DNA from: Chlamydomonas sphaeroides
Lineage: Eukaryota > Chlorophyta > Chlorophyceae > Chlamydomonadales > Chlamydomonadaceae
DNA: 64,000 nucleotides
Direction of reading: 5' to 3'
Assembly: GCA_001662425.1 (NCBI GenBank)
Contig: BDDC01000131.1
Location: 3,140 to 67,139, forward strand
Below the pieces are notes generated by a model. It made no database searches, was not told where the DNA came from, and saw only the letters and a list, made by a program, of their open reading frames with translations. Positions 55,101 through 64,000 of this stretch are shown here, in pieces. The position numbers and the translations under genes were made by a program. The first letter of the stretch is position 1, and each line of letters starts with the position of its first letter.

Positions 55101-58100
55101 TACGGCACTCGTTGGACTCGGGACGCTGCGTGCACGGGTCGCAGCAGGTCTAGGCAGGGACCGGCCGGCAGGCCTGGGGCTGGGGTACGGAAGCTGCTGG
55201 CTCGGCCCACCTGAGCGCGAGCGCACGAGCGAGCTGGGCTTGGCGTCCTCGCCGTCCTCGCCCTCGTCCATGGCGTCGTCGTCATCGTCGCCGTCGCTGC
55301 CGGCGGCAACGTCGTCCTCCTCCTCGGATGCGTCCTCATCCTCTGACACGTCCACATCATCCACGTCCACATCCGAGCCCACGGCGCCCGCGCCGGCCGC
55401 CTCCTCGGCGTCGCTGTCGGGCGCGCCCTCGCCGTCGGCCTGCACACCACCGGAGCAAGCCGCGAGGCATCAAGATTGGACAAGTCGGCAAGCGCAGACA
55501 AATGAACATGCAATGGGCACGCTGGCCGGCGAGGTCCGCCTCAGCAGGCGGAGGACAGCGGGACGCGGGTGTGCAGCAGCAAAACCGGCCGCCAGCGCCC
55601 GTCTCCACACCTCAACCTCGCCCACCTCGTCCTCATCGTCGTCCTCCTCCTCAGCCGCCGCCGCGGCCATCTCCTCGTCAATGTCCGCGCCCCGCGGCCG
55701 CTTGGCGCCCCGTGCCTTCTTGTCCTCGCCCTCCGCCTGCTTGACGGTGCTGGGCTTCATGCTCAGCGACAGGCGGCCCGCCTCCACGTCCAGCTTGGTC
55801 ACCACGGCCTTGACCACCTGACCCACGGGACGGCGCAGGGACGCACGTGCCGCGGGCAGCGCCGGGAGGTGAGCCGGCTGCAGTGGCACGGCACGCCCGG
55901 TGCGTCCCCCGGTGCGTGCCAGGGGCCAACTGAGCCCCGTCACCGAGCCACATGCCTCCCCGCTACCGCCCCCCCCCCGCACGCAGGCCAGGCCACTGCC
56001 GCCATAGCGACAGGCGCACGTACGCACGCACATGCGAACACATGTGTGTCCACACACCCCTACATGCTCCTGTTTCGCAACACACCTGCTTGGGCTTGAA
56101 GTCGGCGTTGATGTCGCGCACGGGGCCGTCCGCCAGCTCGCTGATGTGGGCCAGGCCCACCACCTGCGGGTTGCCGCCCACCTCCACGAACACGCCGAAC
56201 TTCTCCACCCGCCGCACGCGGCCCGACACCAGCTGCCCCACCGCCAGGTCGGACAGCGAGTGCACGGTGGCGGCCGAGGGCGCGGCGCGCGTGGCCGAGC
56301 TGCGGACGCAGGTGCAGGGAGGCAGGGCAGCGGGCGGCCGGTAAGGCACGAGCGTCCGCCGGCAAGGCACGGGGCGGCGCGGTGATGGCAGGCAGGGCTA
56401 GCGGCGGCCGGGAGCGGCGACGTGGCTGGCTGCGGCTGCAGGTGTCAACCATGAAAGGTCCCGAGTTGGTTTCGCGTCGAGCAAGCGGGTGTTCGTAATA
56501 ATCAACATATGCCCAACACACGACGCCCTGGGGGATTGGCGGGTGTGTGGTCGCAGGAGCGGCAGGGTATGTGCCTTGGGACGATGGGAGTGACGCACTG
56601 GGTGCACATCCCCAAGCGGCAGGGGCCTCACCGCAGCGTGAGCTCCAGGCGGCCGTCGGCCTCCACCCGCAGCACGCGCGCCTCGAGGCGCATGCCGGGC
56701 GGGAAGGCGGCCGAGGGGTCCTCGATGAAGCCGTCCGACAGGTGGCCCAGCTTGATGCGGCCGTCGCGGTAGCTGCGGCCGGGCAGGTGGAGGGACCGGG
56801 AGGAGCGCGTCAGCGCGCGAGCAGCGGGACAAGAGAGCACGGCGAGCGGAGGAGTGGGGTCGGTACGGAAGCACGAAGCATAGGGCGCATGGGGGCCATC
56901 CAAGCAGACGCTGCGTCCGCAACGGGCGCGCGGCTGGGCAGACGTACCGGTCGAGCGCCAGAAAGAGACCCTTGGCGTCGCAGCGCTTCACAAATCCGCA
57001 CACGCTGGCGCCCTCCTTGGCCGAGGCCGCGTCCAGCAGCTCGGCCGCCGGACCGCCCTCCGCCGCGGCTCCCGCCGGCGCCGGCGCCGCCGCCTTCTTC
57101 CCGCCGGCCGGCGCCGCCGCCGCCGCCGCCGCGGGCTTCAGCCCCGCGACGGCGCCGCCGCGCGAGGGCCGCAGCGACAGGACCGCCACGTCCCCGTCGG
57201 CGCCCAGCACGCGCGCCCGGACGTAGGTGCCCTCCTTGAGCCCCGCCAGGGCGGCCGTCACCCACACGTCGTGCACGTCCGTGAGCGCCACGCGGCCGCT
57301 GCGCTTGGGCCCCAGCGACACGCGCAGGCCGACGCCCGACACCGCCGTCAGGCGGCCCATGACCAGCGCGCCCTCGGCGGGCATGGCCGCTGCCAGGCCG
57401 TCGGCCGTGGGCGCCGACCCGCGGGTCGTGCCGCAGCAGGGGTCCACCAGGCTCACGTCCAGCGTGCGGCGCTTGGCGTCCACGCGCAGCACGCGCGCCA
57501 CGACGGGCGAGCCGGGCGGGAAGGCCGAGGCCAGGTTGGCCAGGGTGTCGGGGTCGAGCGAGGCGTCGAGTGCGGCGCAGCGGCCGCGCACGGCGGGCCC
57601 GGCGGCGATCCAGATGGCGTCGTCCGAGACCTCGAGCACGAAGCCGGGCAGCTGCTCGCCCGCTACCAGGTCTGAGAGCAACACGGCGGGCGTCTGGGGC
57701 TCGCCCTGCGGTGCGGGATGGGGTTGGTGAGGCAGGGCGGGGCAGTGTTGGGGAAAGGGGCTGTGAGCTGAAGCAGCGTGGCGGCGGAGAAAGGGGGCGG
57801 CGGCGTGGGCGGGAGCCAGGTGCAATGTGCAGGTGCGGGAGGTGATGAGCAGTGGAGGCGGCGCAGCCTTTGCAAGCGCAGGCCCGTTTGTGGGGCAATG
57901 CGCGCACGCGGCGGGCGCCGTCGTGGTTGCTGTCGTGCGACCTGGAAACTCCGGCACGGCCCACAGGAGGTGAAGGGCCGGCCGGGAAGACGCGCACATG
58001 TTCCGTGTCTGTGAGCAAGGTGTGCACACCTCGACCGTTCCCCAACGCCCAACCCTCCGCATGCCGCCGCGTGCAGTCCCACAGCCCGTGTGGGCCCGCG

Positions 58101-61100
58101 GCCTCGCGCCCGGCTGTCCTCGAGCTGTGCTGCAGTCAGTGCACCCTCTCAGGCCCACGCCCCGAGCCCCGCTGACCCAGCGCCGCACCTTCTTCGCCAG
58201 CTCCAGCCGCGTCGGCCGCAGCGACAGATCCAGCACGCCGCGCTTGTGGCCCTCGCCACCCAGTAGCCGACCCAGCACCACCGCCTGCAGCGTCTGCTGC
58301 AACCGGAACCCGTCAAGTGGGCTCTTGCCGCTCTGCACGGCGGCGGCGGCAGGCACCGCTGGCGCGGCTGCCGCCGCCGCTGCCGACTTGCGAGCCTTCT
58401 TCGCCGGCGGCGGCGCGCCAGCGGCGCCGTTATCGGCGGCGCCGCTGGTGGCCTTGGCCGCCGCGAGCAGCGCCGTCACGTCCAGATCCACAACCTCCGT
58501 GAGGTGGATCCGGCCGCGGATCTTGCCGCCGATCGACACGTCCAGCTGGTGCGGCTGGATCCCGGTCACCACGCACTCCACGATGGATCCAGGTTCCGCC
58601 GCCGGCTTCTTCTTCTTGTCGCCTTCGGCGCCGTCGGCGCCCCCCGCGGCGGCGCCGCCGCGCGCCTTGCGGCCGGCGGCCTCAGCGGCGGCGCGCGTTA
58701 GCGGCACGTGGCAGAGGATGCGGCCGTCGGGCGCGTCCGGCGGCAGCGCAGCGACGGTGGCGCTGACGTGCTGGCCGACGGTAAAGGTGCGCGGCACGGC
58801 CTCGGGCCGCGGCGTGTTGAAGTCAGTGACGGCCGCGTACGCGAGCAGGCTGGCGTGGCCGGGCAGCGACAGGATGAGGTACTCGCCCTGCCGGATGCCC
58901 TCCACCACTCCCTCCACGCTGGCGCCAACCTGCCCACACGAACCACGGGCCAGGTGCAACACAGCCACACAACGTCAGGGCCAGAGCCAGGGTGCTCCCA
59001 GCGCCCCTGCGCCCCTGCCCCTGGCAGGGGAGGCCCCCCCAGGGCGGCGCCACCAATCCCCAAGCCTTGTGTGTTCCAGTGTTAGGTAGAACAGAACGTG
59101 TGTTCCAGTGTTAGGTAGAACATAACCCCATGTGTGCGTCGCCGCCGCACCTTGAGGCCCTTGAGAGCCGCCTTGGCCGCCGCCGCGTCCTTGGCCGCCG
59201 CCACCTGGTCCGCCCTCAGGCTGAGCTCCACCAGGCCCTGATGGCCCACCACGTCAAGCACGCGGCCGCGCACTTTGGAGCCCAGCGCGGGCGCCGTGGG
59301 AGCGGCGGCGGCGGCGGCACCGGCGGGCGCGGCGGCGATGTGGCCGTTGGGCACCAGACCCACCAGGTCCTGTAGGGGCGTGCGGGGTACGTTTGTGAGT
59401 GAGGGCCGCGTGGGTAGGTGAGGAGGAGGTCCGCGAGGCGTAGCCACGCATGCGTGCGGCAGTACGGCAGTCCATGTCGTACCGGGTGGCCCTCGATGTC
59501 GCACACCATGCCGTACGGCTTGTGCTCGTACACCTTGGCCGCCAGCAGCGAGCCCAGCGGGAAGAGCTTGGCGGGGTCCGAGGCCTCGCCGCCGGCAGCC
59601 GCCGCGCCCTCGGCCTCGGCGCGGAGGTCCTGGAGCACCTGCAGCTCCCTGCCAGAGCGCACAAGGGCACGTGCAGGAGGGCGCGATTATTAGCGTGTTA
59701 GCGTGTGTTGCGGCCCATGCTTGCAGCCCCACAGCGCGGCTGTCTTCCGCCCAGCAACTCAGCCCATGCCCGTACCAGCGCGCCCGGCCTCCGTCCTGCA
59801 AGCCTGGGTCCCCAGGCCGCATACGGGGTCCCACCTGAGGTAGCCCAGCAGGAAGGAGCCGTCGCTCGAGGCGGTGGCGCTGGGCCGCAGCAGCAGCGTG
59901 AAGCGCTGCCGGGCGGCATCCACGGTAGCCACCTGCGCCCGCACCGACTGGCCCTCGGTGAACAGCTGCCGCGGGTCCGACACGAACACGTCCGACAGCT
60001 GCGGCAGCCCCGCGCGGCCTGCGGGGATGCGCGAGGAGGCGTGAGGTGGCGAGCGCAAGCGGAGGCGGGGGTAAGGGGACGCAGGCGGGCAGGGACGCAG
60101 GGGGGGGGACCCGGCCGCAAGGGGGCTGGCGGCCGGCAGGAGCTTGCACTCACCCGTGAGGCCGGACAGGAAGCGCACGTAGACGGCGTCCGGCGTGACG
60201 GAGGCCACATAGCCGGCCAGCACCGCGCCCTCCGACACCTGCGCCGGCGGCAGCAACAGGTTTGGGAATCGTTGACGACACGCTCGCGATGGCAGGCAGA
60301 GGGAAGGTGGAGCGGGCGGGGGCTGGCCAAGGTTGGGTCCGCCATGCTGTGTGGGCAGCAATCAGGCCAACGAGGGGCACGGTGCGGCCCCGGGGTGGCT
60401 GACTCCACAGGCCGCACCTGCTCAAAGCTGGACGGCAGGCAGCCCGCCGCCGCCGCCGCCAGCAGGCAGGGCTTGCGGCTGACGCGCAGCTGCCGTTGGC
60501 CCTCCACCCGGTCCAGCACCACCACCTTGCCTGCGCGGCGGACCCCCACGCGCAGGCGGGATTACGTCGTGCGTGGCGCAGCCAGCAGGACATCACACGG
60601 TCCCAAGCAAATACAGACGCGCGGGTAGCCACTCTCGCTGCAGCCAGGTGGCACCCGGCAACGGTGCTCGCAGCGCCCCAGCGCCAGTGCCCGCCCGCCG
60701 CCACCCACCCAGCTTGCTGCCGGGGCGCAGCGCCTCCCGGAACGCAGCCACAGCCAGCGGGTGGTCGCTCAGGTGAGCCGCCTCCAGCCGCGCGCGCACG
60801 CCGCCGGGCGGCCCGCCGGGCACGTCCAAGCGGCACACGAAGTGCGACGGCGACGCCGCGGCGGCGGCGGCGCCGTCACCCGAGGCCGCGACGGCGGCGG
60901 CGGCGGCGGCGGTGTCCGTGACCACCTCCAGGACCGTGGCGTCAGCCGTGTCTCCCGGCTGCAGGCCGCCGAGCGCGTCGGCGGTGCCGGCGGGAGAGGG
61001 CGCTGCGGCGGCGGCGGCGGCGGCAGGGGAGGCCGTGGCGGCGGCCACGGCGGCGGCGGCAGTGGCTTTGGGTGCGAGCGACAGGCGCAGGCGGCCGGCC

Positions 61101-64000
61101 TTGGTGACCGACACAATGGTTGCCTTGACGATCTGCGGGGTCATGGGTTTGGTCGGGAAGGGGAGCCATGAACGACACACATCATGCGCATACGACGCCA
61201 GCCAGCGGCTTTCTAGTATGTGGCGCCGCAGCCAGCCAGCCCGCCCACGCACCTGCCCGACCGAGAACGCCTCCTGCGCCGTCTGACCCGGCAGCAGCCC
61301 CAGCTCGCTGTGCGGCGCGGCGCCGCTGAGGCCGCCGAAGAAGGTCACAAACACGCCCATCTTCTCATGGAAGCCTGTCGGCAGCGGCGCGCGGCGAGGA
61401 GGCACGGAGCGTGGGGGAAGGCGGGGACTGCCGGACATGCAGCAGTTCCGATGCGTCCCTGGCCCGCGGCCGCTGCCCTCGCCAGCCCCAACTCACAACC
61501 CCCCAGACCTCAGCACGACCCACCCGTGACCATGCCCGAGAACCGCGATCCAGGCACTGCCTGCGCCGCCGACACCAGCGGCCCGCCCTTGGCCGCCAGC
61601 AGCGCCTTGCGCAGCGTCAGCGTCATCTTCCGCGCCGCGGGGTCCACGTCCAGCACCCGCGCCTCCACCTTGTCGCCCACCTTGACCTTGACGCGTCCCG
61701 GGCCGCGCTTGGCGCCGCCCGCGCCCGAGCCCGACAGCTCGGCGGCGTGGAGGGGAGGCACCAGGCCGCGCACGCCGTCGGCCAGGGACACCAGCAGCGG
61801 CACCTCGGGGTCCTTGGCGCTGGGCGCTGAGGTGACGGTGCCGGTCACGGTCATGCCGGGCGCCAGGTCAGACAGCGTCAGCACCACGGCGTTGACCTGC
61901 AACCGTGAGTGGGTTATACTACGGTTAGGCGTGGGCGCTTGGGCATGAACAGCGCCCATGGCAGCGGCGTGGTGCCTGGAGGCCGTAGCGCTGCGCTACC
62001 CTCTGCCCGTGCTCTCCGCCTGACAGCTGCCCGGGCGGCGGCTGCGGGCCAAGGCGCCTGCTCGTGTCCCAATCGCACCTGGCTGGGCCGCACGGTGACG
62101 GCGGCGATGCCGTCCAGCAGGCGGTAGCCGATGACGCGCGCGGCCAGCACCTTGCCGGGCTGCGGGGGGTGCGGGAAGCGGCAGGGGGGCACACAGACAG
62201 CGCTCACGCGCACCGCACCCAGAGGCCCCACGTGGCCTCAGCACGCCGGCGGGCATCCCGCCCCACGGCGCCACACGCCCCGGCCCACCTTGAAGCGCTT
62301 GCCCAGCTCCGCCGCCATCTCCTCCTTGGGCACCTTCTCCTCCAGCGCGTTGGTGACGTGGCAGTAGCCCGCGCAGTCGCCCTCGCCGCCCGCCCCCGGC
62401 AGGCTCAGCAGCAGGGCCGGCCCGCCCGCGGCGTCCACCTTGAGCACCTTGGCCTCCGCAAACACCGAGCCCAGCATGGGCACGGGGCTGGGCAGCGACA
62501 GAGTCATCAGGTGCGGCAGCAGCGACAGGCAGGCGCGCTTGGAGGCGGGGTCCACGAACAGCAGCCGCGCGCGCAGCTTGGCGCCCTCGGGGTAGGTGCG
62601 GCGCCAGTCGGCGGCGGCGGGGCCGCAGGGCAGGTGGTAGGTGTCGATGGTGCCGTGGAAGAAGGTGAGGAAGTTGACCAGCAGGCCGTTGGACAGGACC
62701 TGCAGGTTTGGGGAGGCGGCGGGCATGTTGGTCATTTTGACGATGTCGCGCGCTGATTCACGTTCACGTACACATAGTAGCAGCAGTCTCACAGGCCACA
62801 ATGCCAACACTGGCTCACGTTATCTTTTCTCTCAGGGCATGCCATCAACTCCGCACAAAGCAGGCGGCAGCATCATGGGCTCAGCACCATTGCCCGGCAT
62901 TATACGTCCCCAGCCAAACCCCAAACTCCTGCTTTTCAGCTCGCAGGCTCTCACCTTGCGGACCTTGACGTTGAGCAGCGCCCCCGGCAGCAGGCAGTCC
63001 AGCCCCGTCATGCCCTCGCCCTCGCGCGTCACCGCGCCCGCCACCTCGCCAGGGGCGCACGACACCAGCACGTTGCGCTTGTCGGCCGCCGACCGCACCA
63101 CCACATCCACCAGGCCGCCGACCTGGGGCCATACATGCGCGCGCGCACGTGGGCACAGACAGCACAGGCGGCAAGCGGTCGGACGGAGGGGCTCGGCGCA
63201 GCGCTCCGGGCCCGAGGGCCGGCACAGCAGCCCACCGCTCTGACACCGGGGATGGCTGCGCGGGCCCTCAGCCACAGGACAAGTTGGCACGCGGGGGCCA
63301 CTCCGGCCAGGTGGAGGGCGGCATCGAACATCATCACGCGCCGCACCTGCAGGGACACGCCCTCCCCAAACTGCTCCTCGTAGTCCTTTTTGCGGAGGAA
63401 CCCGCTGGCGCCCTGCGCAGAGAGGCAGGGGACGGGCCCTTTGACGGGGTGGGTAGGACGAGGTGGCGGCGAGCGGGGCAGCCGTGCAGCACGCAGCCGG
63501 GGTGCTGGTGTTGCGTGGACAGGCACCAACAACCTCACAGCCACATTCACTGCACCCGCGCTCATCCTCCATGCCTTCGGCGCCGGGCCCAATGGGGTAG
63601 CAACTGCAGCTCACTGCTCGCTGCCGTCCCTCGGCTGGGCACGCCCTTCCACCGCCCTGCTTCCAGAGACCGACCTCTCTCCGCCTGCACCTCCATCTCC
63701 ACCTCCGGCCCCACCTTGATCCCAAAGCTCAGCGTGTAGCCGTGGTCCTCCACGCTCCGCACGCAAGCGCCCAGCGCCACACCCTCCGCCAGCGCCTCGG
63801 GCCCCAGCGAGCCCTGCACGTCCTTCAGCAGCAGGCTCAGAGACACGTGCCGCGCGCTGCGCTTCTCGCCGGCTCCGTCGGCGCCGCCGACAGCGGCCGC
63901 GGCCTCGGGGCCGTCCGCAACCACGCAGCGCACAAACTGGCCGACCACGAACAGGTCCGTCAGCGGCGGCGCGGTGCCGCCGGCGGCCTCGAGCAGCGCG
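52123..64000 (-). CDS. RRP5: RRP5/PDCD11 rRNA-processing protein, 5' end beyond window
   Basis: A large nucleolar protein needed for early pre-rRNA cleavages for both ribosomal subunits. Many exons carry successive S1 RNA-binding repeats, for example GMTVTGTVTSAP (61.8 kb), HEKMGVFVTFFGGLSGAAPH (61.3 kb), VEGVVEGIRQGEYLILSLPG (58.9 kb), IVECVVTGIQPHQLDVSIGG (58.55 kb), GVLDLSLRPTRLELAKK (58.2 kb), ALVMGRLTAVSGVGLRVSLG (57.35 kb), YRDGRIKLGHLSDGFIEDPS (56.7 kb) and VSGRVRRVEKFGVFVEVGGN (56.2 kb), the last followed by VVTKLDVEAGRLSLSMKPST. An acidic linker (about 55.2-55.7 kb) then leads to C-terminal HAT/TPR-like helices: NSSFVWIKYMAHHISLGDID (54.5 kb), EEGEKFNVWVAWLNLENAYG (53.3 kb), KKYGGSVKVWERALERALIK (52.95 kb), LVRSALAEFRVGSPERGRGV (52.65 kb) and KMKFLFRRYLEYEKAEGD (52.2 kb), ending ESSLKA. 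Order and architecture match RRP5 from yeast to humans. The start lies beyond 64000. Introns are long and repeat-bearing. Confidence 0.93.
53462..54370. repeat. Four-copy tandem repeat (about 131-bp core, about 225-bp period) in an RRP5 intron
   Basis: Core copies at 53462-53596, 53790-53920, 54016-54146 and 54239-54370. Each begins near CACGGCGTTTTAACCCC and continues through AGGTAGATAAAACGTGC and GAGGGAATCAGCCGG to end GGATAGTTGCCCGCC. Start-to-start spacing is about 328, 226 and 223 bp. The spacers between copies 2-3 and 3-4 are themselves weakly similar, so the original unit was probably about 225 bp. All four lie in the roughly 1.1-kb intron between the exons coding LHTINYR and EEGEKFNVW. 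Confidence 0.9.
54387..54420 (-). other. G-run tract in the RRP5 pre-mRNA, possible G-quadruplex
   Basis: The plus strand has CCCTCCCCTCCCCTCCCCTCC followed by more C runs, so the transcribed RNA carries at least four close runs of four G. It lies between the last repeat copy and the upstream exon. Confidence 0.6.
59069..59125. repeat. Tandem pair of a 29-bp unit in an RRP5 intron
   Basis: Two nearly perfect copies of TGTTCCAGTGTTAGGTAGAA (plus strand). On the minus strand the unit reads TTCTACCTAACACTGGAACA. The same unit, diverged, occurs at 27.31-27.37 kb in an XPG intron, in the opposite orientation relative to the window. Confidence 0.75.

Noticed and set aside
56398..58968. Single 856-codon minus-strand gene
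   Set aside because: It is RRP5 S1-repeat exons read through introns; the translation between blocks is intron sequence.

Overview
The window looks like nuclear DNA of a volvocine (chlamydomonadalean) green alga. The reasons are high GC, genes cut into many short exons by introns with gtgag/gtgcg donors and cag acceptors, Gly/Ala/Ser/Pro-rich spacers inside conserved proteins, TGTAA-type poly(A) signals, two cilium motor proteins (a kinesin-9 and a Tctex1-type dynein light chain), plastid-targeted-looking enzymes, and an extracellular Pro-rich protein with a C-terminal WSC domain. All gene models come from reading splice sites by eye. Coordinates of multi-exon genes are whole spans from start to stop codon.

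Layout: (1) 1-2466, minus: 3' part of a gene with an extracellular solute-binding-protein-like domain, running off the left edge. (2) 2.5-5.7 kb: no gene recognised. (3) about 5.7-10.6 kb, plus: secreted Pro-rich/WSC protein. (4) 11.96-17.54 kb, minus: kinesin-9, probably KLP1, with a complete 15-exon model of 866 residues. (5) 18.1-21.1 kb, minus: sugar-phosphate/phosphate translocator of the DMT superfamily. (6) 22.9-25.4 kb, minus: organelle-targeted helical protein of unknown function. (7) 25.9-35.4 kb, minus: XPG/Rad2 nucleotide-excision-repair endonuclease with a very long disordered spacer. (8) 36.0-40.1 kb, minus: eukaryotic-type prolyl-tRNA synthetase, divergent from (9) 40.4-43.3 kb, plus: anthranilate phosphoribosyltransferase. 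(10) 43.9-46.7 kb, minus: TlyA-type rRNA methyltransferase. (11) 47.3-47.6 kb, minus: single-exon Tctex1 dynein light chain, divergent from (12) a possible small gene at 47.7-48.1 kb, plus. (13) 48.6-51.3 kb, minus: unrecognised 601-residue single-pass protein with an acidic Tyr-rich tract. (14) 52.1-64.0 kb, minus: RRP5/PDCD11 rRNA-processing protein, 5' end beyond the window.

This is ordinary dense algal gene space, not an operon-like system. Themes are cilium motility (kinesin-9, Tctex1), ribosome production (RRP5, TlyA, ProRS), DNA repair (XPG) and metabolism (TrpD, translocator). The least familiar content is the two unrecognised proteins, the Pro-rich/WSC protein, a roughly 225-bp tandem repeat in an RRP5 intron, a short repeat shared by XPG and RRP5 introns, two GC-AG introns with the same donor, duplicated splice donors at an (AC)n tract in XPG, and a possible dual-start arrangement in ProRS.
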